Made by a program: the position numbers and the translations under genes | Origin: Methylicorpusculum sp. | Lineage (GTDB): Bacteria; Pseudomonadota; Gammaproteobacteria; Methylococcales; Methylomonadaceae | Length of the DNA stretch: 64,000 nucleotides | NCBI RefSeq assembly: GCF_030651835.1 | Contig: NZ_JAUSBX010000087.1 | Coordinates: 92,860-156,859, forward strand | Reading direction: 5' to 3' | Notes under the pieces: generated by a model | Seen by the model: the letters and a program-made list of their open reading frames with translations, nothing else | Database searches by the model: none | What the model was told of the DNA's origin: nothing | Shown here: piece by piece, positions 18,785 to 28,304 of the stretch | Position numbering within the stretch: position 1 is the stretch's first letter | Layout of the letters: each line of letters starts with the position of its first letter

Positions 18785-19332
18785 TACTTAAATTGTTAAA
18801 ATCCAAAATCAATGTATTCCTCTGCAAGTACTTTATATGAATTCGATCATCGTGCCGCCGCCCTTGAAAACGCTGTTACCCAGCACGCTGATCATTAACT
18901 TACTTCTGCCGGCTTGGCAAAGGCTTGCAGACCCATCGATACAGCTCGATTTAATGCTTAGAGATTAGACTAATTTGATAAAAAGTCTTTTTTTTGCGCT
19001 TTTACTAAACCCGTAAAATTTGTTCAATTTTTTTAAATTGATGGGCATGATTATCAGCCAAGAGCAGCATTTCTTTGTTAAGGACCACCCTTATCATGTC
19101 TCTTTCTTTAATGCCTATTATTTATTTCAAACAAGTCTGGCAAGCAAGCCTTGAATCTATCGCGATCAACACAACCCAGGTATTTAGCTATCCCGGATTT
19201 ACGAATACTTAATACCGCCTCCTTGACACGGGCAGAAACATTGAATAAATAACGGAAAAACGGGTTATGAGCTTGACAAAATCCTTGTATTGGGGAAACT
19301 AAGCTATCTCAATTGGATAGAGTAATTTTGTT
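18785..19332. other. Gene-free stretch with two minus-strand coding remnants
   Basis: No intact gene is visible in this 548-bp gap. On the minus strand, a 67-codon open stretch (19308 down to a stop at 19108-19110) encodes a protein-like sequence that includes SARVKEAVLSIRKSGIAKYL. A second stretch, ending at about 18837, reads GRSKLMISVLGNSVFKGGGT before a stop. Neither has a good start or ribosome site, and I do not recognise either family. They look like decayed gene pieces. The fleQ promoter must also lie here; TATAAA near 18830 on the minus strand is a candidate. Confidence 0.35.
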
Positions 19333-20589
19333 TTGAACGATATTCCCCTCAGTTTACTTTTTGGTGCACTTGCATTATTGCTCCTTCTTTCAGCTTTTTT
19401 CTCAGGGTCCGAGACTGCTCTGATGACCTTGAACAGATACCGGCTGCAACATCTTGTCAAGCACCATCACAGAGGAGCAATCAAAGCACAAAAACTGCTG
19501 CAAAGACCTGATCGGCTGATCGGCATGATACTTCTTGGCAATAACTTTGTTAATATTCTCGCTTCATCCATAGCGACAATCATTGCCATCCGAGTGGGCG
19601 GTGAATCAAGCATTGCTCTCGGTGCCGGCATTCTGACCGTCGTCATTCTTATCTTTGCTGAGGTCACACCAAAAACACTGGCAGCCATCAAACCTGAACT
19701 TTTAGCGTTCCCCTCGGCATGGATTTATATTCCGATGCTGAAAGTTTTCTATCCTTTCGTGGCCACCATCAATTTTTTCTGTAACCTGCTGCTTAGATTG
19801 TTTGGTATCCATGTCACAAAAAATAAAAAAGAAACCATCAGTAAGGAAGAGCTGAAAAGCATCGTATCCGAAGCAGAAAGCTTGATGCCCAAGCGTTATC
19901 AAAACATCTTGCTGGGCATACTTGATCTTGAGAGCGCTACTGTAGAAGACATCATGACTCCTCGCCAGGAAATAGTCGGCATAGACATTGATGATCCGAT
20001 TGAAAACATTATTGAAATCATCAAAAACAGCCCACATACCCGTTTACCGGTGTTTAAAAAGAGCATTGATCGCGTCGTTGGATTCCTGCACTTACGCAGC
20101 GTATTAACTCATCTTAATCACGTAACTTTTGATAAAAACGATATATTGGAAACATTGATCAAACCCTATTTCATTCCGGAAAACACGCCATTACACAATC
20201 AGTTACAACATTTTAAATCCGAACGGTTACGCATCGGTCTTGTCGTTGACGAATACGGAGACGTTCAGGGCCTGGTTACGCTTGAAGATTTACTGCAGGA
20301 AATTGTCGGTGAATTAGTCAGCGATGAACAAGGCGTAAGCAAACTTACTGACGGGGGGTATCTGGTAGACGCTTCTGTAACAATCCGCGAATTGAACAGA
20401 ATCACCGGCTGGAAATTACCGACTGAAGGACCTAAAACCATCAATGGCTTGATTATTGAGTTCATGGAGACCATTCCTGAACCGGGCACCAGTGTCAGAT
20501 TACATGGACATCCTTTGGAAATTATCAAACGAACAAAAAACTCGGTCACTCAAGTCAAATTCTATCCAAATCAAGGCATACCGGACTAA
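19333..20589 (+). CDS. CNNM/CorC/HlyC family transporter (DUF21-CBS)
   Basis: This 418-residue membrane protein has an N-terminal DUF21 domain with membrane helices (about 5-27, 60-82, 90-115, 130-150). A CBS pair (about 205-325) includes MTPRQEIVGIDIDDP and VDEYGDVQGLVTLEDLLQEI, and a CorC_HlyC domain ends the protein. Relatives are linked to Mg2+/Co2+ handling. The start is TTG at 19333; homologues begin at about this place (MNDIPLSLL). No ATG fits without cutting into the first helix. Confidence 0.92.
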   Translation: MNDIPLSLLFGALALLLLLSAFFSGSETALMTLNRYRLQHLVKHHHRGAIKAQKLLQRPDRLIGMILLGNNFVNILASSIATIIAIRVGGESSIALGAGILTVVILIFAEVTPKTLAAIKPELLAFPSAWIYIPMLKVFYPFVATINFFCNLLLRLFGIHVTKNKKETISKEELKSIVSEAESLMPKRYQNILLGILDLESATVEDIMTPRQEIVGIDIDDPIENIIEIIKNSPHTRLPVFKKSIDRVVGFLHLRSVLTHLNHVTFDKNDILETLIKPYFIPENTPLHNQLQHFKSERLRIGLVVDEYGDVQGLVTLEDLLQEIVGELVSDEQGVSKLTDGGYLVDASVTIRELNRITGWKLPTEGPKTINGLIIEFMETIPEPGTSVRLHGHPLEIIKRTKNSVTQVKFYPNQGIPD

Positions 20590-20693
20590 TGCCTATTCAG
20601 TAAGCCAAATAAATTTTCTGTTAATCAATACCGGATTTTCTGGACCACAAAAACTCGGTTGTGTTTTATATAAAAAAATCAAATATTTATTAA

Positions 20694-20720
20694 ACATCAA
20701 GATGAACTGCCTCTTGATGT
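20694..20720. repeat. Short inverted repeat before the FHA gene
   Basis: ACATCAAG (20694-20701) and CTTGATGT (20713-20720) form an 8-bp perfect stem with an 11-base loop, between the CorC-like gene and the FHA gene. No T-run follows. It could be a weak transcript end for the former or a regulator site for the latter. Confidence 0.35.
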
Positions 20721-20816
20721 TGATGTAGACAGTGGATTTAATCATCACCTGCTTAAGCAGCAGCAACAAATACGGTCTATACTTTCAGCTCTAACAGTAG
20801 GTAACCTGCAACCAGA

Positions 20817-21446
20817 ATGGCAAAATTTACGGTTTTCTTTAAAGATAAAGTTATCAGCTCTTCCCTATTCGATAGCGGAGTGGTGCATATTGGTCGCGAT
20901 GAAACCAACACTATCCAGTTAGACAGCCTTGCTGTGGCTCCTGCTCATGCAGCCGTGATTATCCGGGAAACTGGCGATATCATAAAACAACTCAATGATG
21001 AGTTTCCGCTAATCATCAATAACGCGAAAGTTAAAGAAGCCGTTCTTAAGAACAATGATAAAATCTTACTCGGCAAACACACCCTCATTTTCAACACCTC
21101 CGAGTCGGCTCAAGCCACTATTTCTCTCCCCGATAGTGACGTTGAGTTACTTAACCAGGAAATCCAAAACGACATCCAATTACCCGAAGCCAATCTTCAA
21201 ATCATAGACGGTAAACACATTGGGAGAGTGCTGCCGCTTAAGAAAGCCATGACGCGTTTGGGAAGAAACGGAAATGGCGTTATCGTCATTGCCCGTAGAA
21301 AAGAAGGGTATTTCGTTTCGGCTTTGGAAACAAATAACTCGCTAAAACTGAATAAACAGATCTTGGGCGATCAATCTTTAAAACTCAATACTCTAGATGT
21401 CATTGAAATCGAAAACACCTCACTTCAATTTTTTCAAGTCAGTTAA
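20817..21446 (+). CDS. Tandem FHA-domain protein
   Basis: FHA domains bind phosphothreonine peptides. This 209-residue cytoplasmic protein has two FHA-like folds. The first (about 20-98) has HIGRDETNTIQLDS and INNAKVKE. The second (about 125-205) has LGRNGNGVIVI and LNKQILGD. The Ser-x-x-His phosphopeptide residues are eroded in both (APAHA in the first, ARRKEG in the second), so binding may be altered. No Ser/Thr kinase is nearby. It is followed after 6 bases by a PilZ gene, so both probably form an operon. Confidence 0.85.
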   Translation: MAKFTVFFKDKVISSSLFDSGVVHIGRDETNTIQLDSLAVAPAHAAVIIRETGDIIKQLNDEFPLIINNAKVKEAVLKNNDKILLGKHTLIFNTSESAQATISLPDSDVELLNQEIQNDIQLPEANLQIIDGKHIGRVLPLKKAMTRLGRNGNGVIVIARRKEGYFVSALETNNSLKLNKQILGDQSLKLNTLDVIEIENTSLQFFQVS

Positions 21447-21452
21447 TACTTT

Positions 21453-21839
21453 ATGAACTCAGAAACCTCAACAGACAAGCGCAAATTTCAACGGATTTTT
21501 TATAACGCGCAGGCAGAATTGAGCAATGGAGAATCTACGTGGAAATGTCAAATTCGTGATCTTTCACTGAAAGGCTGTTTGTTAAATTTTTGCGAGGCTT
21601 GGCAGGGCGAAATTGATAGCCTTTATACCCTATCGTTCGACTTATCCAATGACATCAGCATTACCATGTCAGTCTCGGTATCCCATGTAATCGGGGATAA
21701 TGCGGGGTTTAAATGCGAGCATATCGATATAGAAAGCATCACCGCACTTAGACGCCTGGTCGAACTCAACCTGGGAAACAGCGAATTGCTGGAAAGAGAT
21801 TTGGCCTCGCTGGCCGAATACAGCAAACCCGATGCTTAA
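21453..21839 (+). CDS. PilZ-domain protein
   Basis: PilZ domains bind cyclic di-GMP. The 128-residue protein carries the two-part signature: RKFQR near residues 10-14 (RxxxR) and DLSLKG at about 35-40 (D/NxSxxG). A six-stranded barrel region follows and a short helical tail ends it. It lies 6 bases after the FHA gene. Its partner is unknown, but the nearby FleQ-type flagellar block makes motility control a plausible theme. Confidence 0.9.
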   Translation: MNSETSTDKRKFQRIFYNAQAELSNGESTWKCQIRDLSLKGCLLNFCEAWQGEIDSLYTLSFDLSNDISITMSVSVSHVIGDNAGFKCEHIDIESITALRRLVELNLGNSELLERDLASLAEYSKPDA

Positions 21840-21878
21840 TACCCTGAAATATACCGCAAGACAATTCAATTCTGGATT

Positions 21879-23255
21879 TTAAAGTTCCGATAATACCGTT
21901 AACGCATCTGACAATGTCGCAACAGGATAGATCTTTAGATCGGCAATCGGCTTTTTAGGCGCGTTAGCTTTGGGAATGACTGCCGCTTTAAATCCGTGTT
22001 TGGCTGCATCATTGAGCCGTGCATAGCCATTGGCTACCGGTCTTATCTCACCATTTAAACCCAACTCACCAAAGAACAGCATGTTATGGGGGATTATTTT
22101 ATCCCTGAGACTCGACACAATGCTGATCACAATGGCTAAATCAGAACTGGTCTCGGTCACTTTTATGCCACCAACGACATTGGCATAAATCTCATCAGTT
22201 GCCGTAACAATACCGCCATGCCGCGACAAAATCGCCAGCAGCATCGCCAGTCGGTTTTGGTCGAAGCCCACAGCCAAGCGCCTGGGATTTCCGTATTGAC
22301 AATCAGTCACAAGGGCTTGTATTTCAACCAGCAAAGGACGAGTGCCTTCCCATAAAACAGTAACAACACTGCCTGATGAAGGTTTTTCAGCGCGGTTTAA
22401 AAACATGGCAGATGGATTTTTTACTTCTTTAAGCCCTGTGCTGTCCATTGCAAAAAAACCTAATTCACCAATACTGCCAAACCGGTTTTTATCGGCTCGC
22501 AACACTCGAAAACGGGCATCGTCTGTTGATGACAACACCACTTGTGTATCCACAATATGACTGAGCGTCATAGGCCCGGCCAAAGACTGATCCTTGGTAA
22601 CATGACCCACTAAAAAAATCGAAACATTGTGCCGTTTGGCATACTGGGTCAAATAACTGGCTGATTCCCTCACCTGAGATACAGCACCGGGTGCGGATTC
22701 GGTAGATTCGTTGAACATGACTTGAATTGAATCGATTACGACGACCTGAGGTTTTATTTCATCGAGTATTTCGCAGATCTGCTGCACCGACGTTTCTGCC
22801 AGCATTTTAATTTTATTGGCCGCCAACCCAAGCCGATGGGCTCTTTCCGCTATTTGTTGCAAGGACTCTTCGCCTGACACATAAAGCACGCTGATTTCTC
22901 TTTGCGCAATGTTGGCAATAGCTTGCAATAGAATCGTACTTTTTCCTGCTCCCGGAGCGCCACCTATCAAAATGACGCTCCCTTTAACTACCCCTCCTCC
23001 CAACACACGGTCAAATTCAGCAATTCCGGTAGAGAGCCGTTCAGCTTGGGCCAAATCAACATCCGATAACCACTTTACCGTGGATTTGCTGCCTGCATAA
23101 CCTTCATTTGCGCCTGCTCTATCATTTTTACCGCTACCCAACCGCACTTCCTTAATGGTGTTCCACGCACCACACACCGTGCACTGTCCATTCCAGCGCG
23201 GATAATCAGCCCCACAATCATCACAGACAAACCCGGTTTTAATTTTTTTAGTCAT
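21879..23255 (-). CDS. radA: DNA repair protein RadA
   Basis: RadA is a RecA-like hexameric helicase that drives branch migration in recombination. The N-terminal C4 zinc finger (CDDCGADY then CTVCGAW) leads. Walker A GGAPGAGKST is at about residues 97-106, the family motif DKNRFGSIGE follows, and the C-terminal Lon-protease-like domain ends the 458 residues. It converges on the PilZ gene. Confidence 0.97.
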   Translation of the reverse strand: MTKKIKTGFVCDDCGADYPRWNGQCTVCGAWNTIKEVRLGSGKNDRAGANEGYAGSKSTVKWLSDVDLAQAERLSTGIAEFDRVLGGGVVKGSVILIGGAPGAGKSTILLQAIANIAQREISVLYVSGEESLQQIAERAHRLGLAANKIKMLAETSVQQICEILDEIKPQVVVIDSIQVMFNESTESAPGAVSQVRESASYLTQYAKRHNVSIFLVGHVTKDQSLAGPMTLSHIVDTQVVLSSTDDARFRVLRADKNRFGSIGELGFFAMDSTGLKEVKNPSAMFLNRAEKPSSGSVVTVLWEGTRPLLVEIQALVTDCQYGNPRRLAVGFDQNRLAMLLAILSRHGGIVTATDEIYANVVGGIKVTETSSDLAIVISIVSSLRDKIIPHNMLFFGELGLNGEIRPVANGYARLNDAAKHGFKAAVIPKANAPKKPIADLKIYPVATLSDALTVLSEL

Positions 23256-23337
23256 ATCCGTCTTTTAATGTTTCTTTTATTATTCTGAAAAAGCCGGTCA
23301 TTTTTATACAAAATTAAGGCCAGGCCATTGAAACTTA

Positions 23338-23358
23338 CCGGATATTAGCGATATCCGG
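23338..23358. repeat. Perfect short palindrome upstream of radA
   Basis: CCGGATAT (23338-23345) and ATATCCGG (23351-23358) flank a 5-base spacer about 85 bases upstream of the radA start. It may be a regulator site or a hairpin. No known consensus is recognised. Confidence 0.35.
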
Positions 23359-23394
23359 CCGATTGCAGTACAAAAGCTACAATAAAGGTAAAAG

Positions 23395-23505
23395 GTATCT
23401 GTTCACTCCTGCTATTTTATTGGGTGCAGGTGGTTGATTGAAAAGGCTTCTGCAACAGGGATGTTGCAGAGAGCTACATGAACGTATTGATGCGTCCTTT
23501 GAAAT
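23395..23505 (+). mobile_element. Miniature element, family B, copy 1 (right end lost)
   Basis: It begins GTATCTGTTCAC and shares the core GGTGGTTGATTGAAAAGGCT, the hairpin CTGCAACAGGGATGTTGCAG and the TTGATGCGTCCTTTGAAAT tail with the complete copy at 38636-38788. The right terminal block is missing or diverged. It lies between radA and the LuxR-type gene. Confidence 0.8.
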
Positions 23506-23781
23506 AGGGTATCTGTTTAATCAAAATACCCAGCGAAATTTATTTTCCCTGATTCTAAAAGCTAAACTTGAACTAAACTAAGCGCATTGACCTGAATGTT
23601 ATCGCTTCAGCTGGAATCTTTCCTTGATTTAGCAATTTAAGACAGTGCATAGTAACTACGCTAAACCAATCTACATAAAATAATTGAATTTCAACTATGG
23701 CGAATTCAACCTATAAATTCAATTACCTTTTAATTTTAAATTTATGCAACAAACCGTTATTCAGCATCACGAAAACAAAGC

Positions 23782-23856
23782 ATGAAACGACCCATAAGAA
23801 ATACATCCTATTTCTCAACAATGGTAGGGCTGCTTGACCCACTATTTTCGTTTTGA
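23782..23856 (+). CDS. Possible 24-residue peptide upstream of the LuxR-type gene
   Basis: ATG at 23782 opens a 24-codon frame ending in TGA at 23854-23856, 33 bases before the next start codon. The peptide has a basic N-terminus (MKRPIRN) and a hydrophobic end (GLLDPLFSF). The ribosome site is weak. It may be a leader peptide or chance; no homology is claimed. The rest of 23506-23889 is AT-rich with no other visible feature. Confidence 0.2.
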   Translation: MKRPIRNTSYFSTMVGLLDPLFSF

Positions 23857-23889
23857 AGCATTCATGCTGTCGGCAAAAACTTATTAAAA

Positions 23890-24561
23890 ATGGCTAACTT
23901 ATCTAAAGTAATCATTTGCACCCATGACCCCTTGCTCGCCAGCAGATGGGAGGCACAAGTTCAAACAAAATTTACCGTATGCCAAGTATCGGAATTAGAG
24001 AACCTGACTTCGTATTTAACACCTGATACTCAAACGGTTTTGATGATACATGGCGAGCCTTTCAAAAATAGCCTGAGAAGCCTGAATAATGTCTTCCAAC
24101 CTCAACTTAAAATACTGATTCTTGGTCAGCATTGGCCGGAAAACTTGCAGATTGAAGCACTCATAAACGGTTGTTCCGGCTACTGTGATGTCAACTCAAA
24201 CGAAACATTGCTTATCAAGGCCATTGATTGTTTATCGAAAGGTGACACCTGGATACCGCGTCATCTGGTCCCTCGAGTCATCTCGGAACTGACAAAATTC
24301 AAACAAAATCATCACTCAGCTGAGCTAACCAAAACAGTTGATGCGAGCCATCCACTCAATGTGCTGACAGCACGAGAAATGGAGGTTGCACAATTGATTG
24401 CGAAAGGTGAAAACAATAAACGCATTGCGGCTATGCTCAATATCTCGGAAAGAACGGTCAAAGCCCACCTGACGTCTATTTTTAGTAAATTGAAAATTCT
24501 GGACAGACTGCACTTGGCTTTGTATATAAAAGAAGTTACCGACAAACAATCTTCTAATTAA
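23890..24561 (+). CDS. LuxR/NarL-type regulator with a degenerate receiver domain
   Basis: The C-terminal GerE helix-turn-helix (about residues 155-215) is canonical: LTAREMEVAQLIAKGENNKR then ISERTVKAHLTSIFSKL. The N-terminal 120 residues have receiver-like layout (SKVIICTHDPLL start), but where a phospho-acceptor aspartate is expected the sequence reads LMIHGEP. It therefore probably does not work by phosphorylation. No kinase gene is adjacent. It ends in a 4-base overlap with the convergent MFS/spermidine synthase-like gene. Confidence 0.87.
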   Translation: MANLSKVIICTHDPLLASRWEAQVQTKFTVCQVSELENLTSYLTPDTQTVLMIHGEPFKNSLRSLNNVFQPQLKILILGQHWPENLQIEALINGCSGYCDVNSNETLLIKAIDCLSKGDTWIPRHLVPRVISELTKFKQNHHSAELTKTVDASHPLNVLTAREMEVAQLIAKGENNKRIAAMLNISERTVKAHLTSIFSKLKILDRLHLALYIKEVTDKQSSN

Positions 24562-26972
24562 TCCCCGCGTCCTGTTAAGGCCTCGTATTTTAACATTTCA
24601 TCTTGAGCAGCATTTAAACGCCCTTCATACTTAAAAACTTCTGCGCTATGCCGATGCAAACCAGCCCTGGGGTAGCTTTTTAAATGTTCCGGTATCTGCG
24701 ATAAATAGGCATCCTGCCCATTATTCAGTTTCTGCATAACGTCGATTAATTCGACTCCCACCAGCCAATGCTCCTTCCCGGACTTGATCAGGCGCTGACG
24801 GATGGGCGCTGCAAACTCAATAAGCGGATGATCGTCACTGTTGATAGCCACCTTTGACAGGTCGTTTTTAATACTAGACAAATCGCCGACGTAATAGTGC
24901 AGGAGGTGTTCTTTATCATGCTGAAAAAGTTGAGCCGAGCTTGATAACGATTGGGACGTTTTGTGCCCCAATAAGCCGATAACCGGCCTCAACGCCGAAA
25001 AATCAGCCCGCCATACCGTCACTTGTGGAAAGACAACCTGCAGGGTACGCGCAATCACTTCAAAGTCAGTACGGCTTAATTGATAGGCCGGTAACCATTG
25101 CATAAACAAGCCATTATCATCAAGGCGCCCGGCAACAGCCTGATAATGTTCAACGGCATATAAGCTGCCCGTTCCTGCTTCCCAGGGCACAAACAAATCG
25201 CTGATAATCACATCAAACTTTTTAGAAGTTGCCCTTAAAAAATGCCGTCCATCTTCATTCAGAATTTGCACACGAGGATCGTAAAACAGATTTTGTGTAT
25301 AGGGACCAAAAAAACTATCCGCTGCCTGGATAACACCGCTCAACAGTTCTGTCACAATCAGACTGCGTAGTGGATAATTTAAAGTACCGCCGGCGCTGAT
25401 ACCGGTTCCCAAGCCCAGCATATAAATATCGCGAGGTTGTTCATGCAGGTACAAAGGCATGTAGCCCAAAAACTGCTCCAAGGGCATCGAAGCAGTTCCG
25501 CCTAATGTGTAGTGATTATTAACCTTAAGCTTTAACTGTTCGCCCTGTTTCACCACCGCCACGGTTCCTGCGCTACTCTCCCAATAAGCCATCAGACTTT
25601 CATCTTCATTGATTGGATCGACACTGACCACAGGCAGTTTTGCTGTATCAAACACCGATACCGTCAACGCTATTGCCGCCAACGTGAATAACTGGACGAA
25701 ATGATGTTCTATCTTCAGTCGCTGATACCAATAAAGCCCCATCAGTAAATATACAACCGCACAAAAACGAATACTTGCCCATAAGCCCATTAAATCAAGC
25801 ATGACAAACCCGGCCAATAAAGAACCGGCTATCGCCCCCACTGTATTACTGCTGACCAGCCGCCCAATCAATTGACTGGATTGTTTCTCACCGCCGGCCA
25901 TGCCCATCAGCAAAGGGAAAACAATGCCTACTATCAAAACCGGAGGACCCATCACCACCAGAGCCAGTTCAGCTACGCGCCAAACGTAGCCGCCCCAGCC
26001 AAAATCGGAACTGATGTATCTCAATTGATCGGTCCACATCATAAATACAAATGGCGTAGCGCTGACCCATAGGCCTCCGGCGAGTAATGCAGACAACAGA
26101 GAAAAACCAGGATCGAACCTCGATTTCAACAACTGTCTTGCTATAAATCCGCCTAAGGCAAGACAAAAAAGAAAAACCATCAACACAATTGAAAATGTAT
26201 AAACCGAATTCTGCAAAACTTGAGAAAACATCCGGCCCCATAGAACCTGTAATCCCAGTAACAAAAAGCCGGATAGAAACGCAAATTGAGTGAATGTACT
26301 GAAGTGAAGCACTTCGTGAAGTGAATGTGTCTTTGCAGAGCCGGGCAGGTTAAAATGCCGATGTTTGGACAAGGCCAGAGCAATCAATCCTACGCCCACA
26401 GAAATCAGCATTGCCAGCGCATAACACCACCGATAGCCGATCAACGGCGGCAAATAAAATCCGGCGAGTAAAACACCAACAACCGCGCCCAGCGTGTTGA
26501 TGCCATACAAAAAAGCGACATGACTTTTAAAGCCGAAATCAGAGGCGATCACCGAAGTGATGACAGGTAAAGTGCCCCCCATAAAAAAGGCAGGAGGCGT
26601 CAGAATAAGTATTGCCAAAATAAACTTCAGGCCTAGAAATAATGCGGCTGATTGTCCGCAACATTCAAATAGGATGGGATAAATCCAGGTGTAGATTTTT
26701 AACAGTACAAAATAGCCTAAGGCAAAGAACGCAATGCCCAACTCCAAGCCGGCATAGGATTTTAGCGAACTGTGAAATTGACCGGCCCGTTGCCCCCAAA
26801 ACTTTGCACCCAGGGCTAATCCCAAAAAAAATGCAGTCAGAGTTGCCGCCATCGCTTGGCTGGTATTGCCGAAAAGTAAACCCAGCTCTTTAAGCCATAA
26901 GACTTCATAAATCAGTGCAGCGGTTCCCGACAGAAAAAAAAGCAGCGTGAGTGCACTGTTCCTTAACATCAA
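24558..26972 (-). CDS. Fused MFS-like transporter / spermidine synthase-like protein
   Basis: The N-terminal half (about 1-430) has a dozen membrane helices starting LTLLFFLSGTAALIYEVLWL. The C-terminal half (about 440-700) is a spermidine synthase fold with the nucleotide-binding loop GLGTGISAGG and the DGRHFL and ISDLFVPWEAG stretches. Homologues are widespread membrane-anchored relatives of SpeE with unproven substrates. No speD or speE partner is near. A second, distant paralogue lies at 43107-45356. The start could also be the second Met. Confidence 0.88.
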   Translation of the reverse strand: MMLRNSALTLLFFLSGTAALIYEVLWLKELGLLFGNTSQAMAATLTAFFLGLALGAKFWGQRAGQFHSSLKSYAGLELGIAFFALGYFVLLKIYTWIYPILFECCGQSAALFLGLKFILAILILTPPAFFMGGTLPVITSVIASDFGFKSHVAFLYGINTLGAVVGVLLAGFYLPPLIGYRWCYALAMLISVGVGLIALALSKHRHFNLPGSAKTHSLHEVLHFSTFTQFAFLSGFLLLGLQVLWGRMFSQVLQNSVYTFSIVLMVFLFCLALGGFIARQLLKSRFDPGFSLLSALLAGGLWVSATPFVFMMWTDQLRYISSDFGWGGYVWRVAELALVVMGPPVLIVGIVFPLLMGMAGGEKQSSQLIGRLVSSNTVGAIAGSLLAGFVMLDLMGLWASIRFCAVVYLLMGLYWYQRLKIEHHFVQLFTLAAIALTVSVFDTAKLPVVSVDPINEDESLMAYWESSAGTVAVVKQGEQLKLKVNNHYTLGGTASMPLEQFLGYMPLYLHEQPRDIYMLGLGTGISAGGTLNYPLRSLIVTELLSGVIQAADSFFGPYTQNLFYDPRVQILNEDGRHFLRATSKKFDVIISDLFVPWEAGTGSLYAVEHYQAVAGRLDDNGLFMQWLPAYQLSRTDFEVIARTLQVVFPQVTVWRADFSALRPVIGLLGHKTSQSLSSSAQLFQHDKEHLLHYYVGDLSSIKNDLSKVAINSDDHPLIEFAAPIRQRLIKSGKEHWLVGVELIDVMQKLNNGQDAYLSQIPEHLKSYPRAGLHRHSAEVFKYEGRLNAAQDEMLKYEALTGRGD

Positions 26973-27021
26973 GAACTCACCACGAATAGCCTAATCGCAT
27001 TGAATAATTGAATTTTATGAT

Positions 27022-28095
27022 CTAAACCGGCAAGGACTCAAATGAATCCAGCTCTTCCATCGCAATAACACTTCGCCGGATCAGCTCAAGATTGATCGCT
27101 TTATCCATCATCCCGCCGACCGCTAAGGTTACGACCATGGCTTCGAAAGGATAGACCAGATGAGCCCGGTAGCGATTGAGTAATTGATTAAAATTCATCG
27201 AAATACCGCCTTGTTCTTGAAGGACCTGATAATAACAAAACAACAGTGACGCTTCATGGCGACGTCTAATCTTGGGCTCCAGAGCGGTCGCGAGAAAATA
27301 GGCAATATCACTGACCCCCTCGCCTATTCGAACTAATTGCCAATCTAAAAAACCGGGAAAAGTTTGGTGCCAAAATAAATTACCGGGATGGCAGTCATGA
27401 TGAATGAGAGTTTGAGGCCCTTGATTAAGAAACTTCATGATTTTACGCCGGTTTTTAGCGTAGTTAAGCGCCAAAGGATGGCAATGGGGAGGCACAACAT
27501 CAGCTGCCAACCTTAAACCACGCTTCATTAAAGGCACTGCCAGCGCAGAGCCAAGCCAGTCCTCCAATCGTCTTACCGAACCGGCCAGCCATCGGTAACC
27601 ATGAGGATTAACATTGATTTTATTGTGAAAATGTGCATGAAAATGAGCCAGTTGTTTAACCACTAATTCGGCTTGTTCAGGGCTTAAAGTATCTTCGGGA
27701 TTCCCTGGAATAGATCCGGCTTCAGTCACATCCGTTAAAACCAGAGTTGCACCTTTACCGGGTTTACTCTGTCCGGCCAAAACACAGGGACGATTAACCG
27801 GTAGCGTATGAGCAATTTCTTTGTAAAAGCGGACTTCTGTTTGTAATAACTGGGGTAACGCTGTAATGAGTCGTGCTCGCCAATTTAAAGAAGGAAACTT
27901 AACAAACCAAAGCCTCGGAAAAGATTCAGGGCCATTATGATCCACAGCAACTCGCATGCGAGTGGTGGTCCCTGTTTCTACCGAAACAACCTTAACGTCA
28001 TTCACCTCTCTGTTTTGATGATGCTTGTTAAGTATCGTTTGAGCCCAAGCAACGGTTAAATCGCTGGGATTACGAAGAATGATATCTTTTTCCAT
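27022..28095 (-). CDS. APH/ecdysteroid-kinase-like phosphotransferase
   Basis: This 357-residue protein-kinase-like phosphotransferase shows the catalytic loop LIHHDCHPGNLFWH (about 227-240) and the metal-binding DWQ of FLDWQLVRIGEGVSD (about 247-261). It also has a nucleotide-binding lobe with VETGTTTRMRVAVD. Such proteins phosphorylate small molecules such as choline-like or sterol-like substrates. The substrate here is unknown, and resistance to aminoglycosides should not be assumed. It is followed by an AT-rich 208-bp gap with a small hairpin near 28190. Confidence 0.83.
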   Translation of the reverse strand: MEKDIILRNPSDLTVAWAQTILNKHHQNREVNDVKVVSVETGTTTRMRVAVDHNGPESFPRLWFVKFPSLNWRARLITALPQLLQTEVRFYKEIAHTLPVNRPCVLAGQSKPGKGATLVLTDVTEAGSIPGNPEDTLSPEQAELVVKQLAHFHAHFHNKINVNPHGYRWLAGSVRRLEDWLGSALAVPLMKRGLRLAADVVPPHCHPLALNYAKNRRKIMKFLNQGPQTLIHHDCHPGNLFWHQTFPGFLDWQLVRIGEGVSDIAYFLATALEPKIRRRHEASLLFCYYQVLQEQGGISMNFNQLLNRYRAHLVYPFEAMVVTLAVGGMMDKAINLELIRRSVIAMEELDSFESLPV

Positions 28096-28304
28096 GATGA
28101 TTAATTATTTTTCTTATTGACGAAATGTATTTGGGGGTAAAACGTTGTAACTTGATTTCAAGAATAAAAAGTATATTTGAATAGCATTATTTTTCTGAAA
28201 ACCAGAAAAAAACTTGGATGTTTCGTGATGCTATTCAAAAAAACAAAGGGATGTTGGCATCCTTTAGGCAAAATGCTTGTAAGGAATTGCGTTTAGAATA
28301 AAAG

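Noticed and set aside
18914..18932. TTGGCAAAGGCTTGCAG, looks like a sigma-54 promoter upstream of fleQ
   Set aside because: The GG to GC spacing is 9 rather than 10, and it points along the plus strand, away from fleQ.
27022..28095. Aminoglycoside resistance gene
   Set aside because: Only the general phosphotransferase fold is supported. The catalytic loop is shared by many small-molecule kinases.
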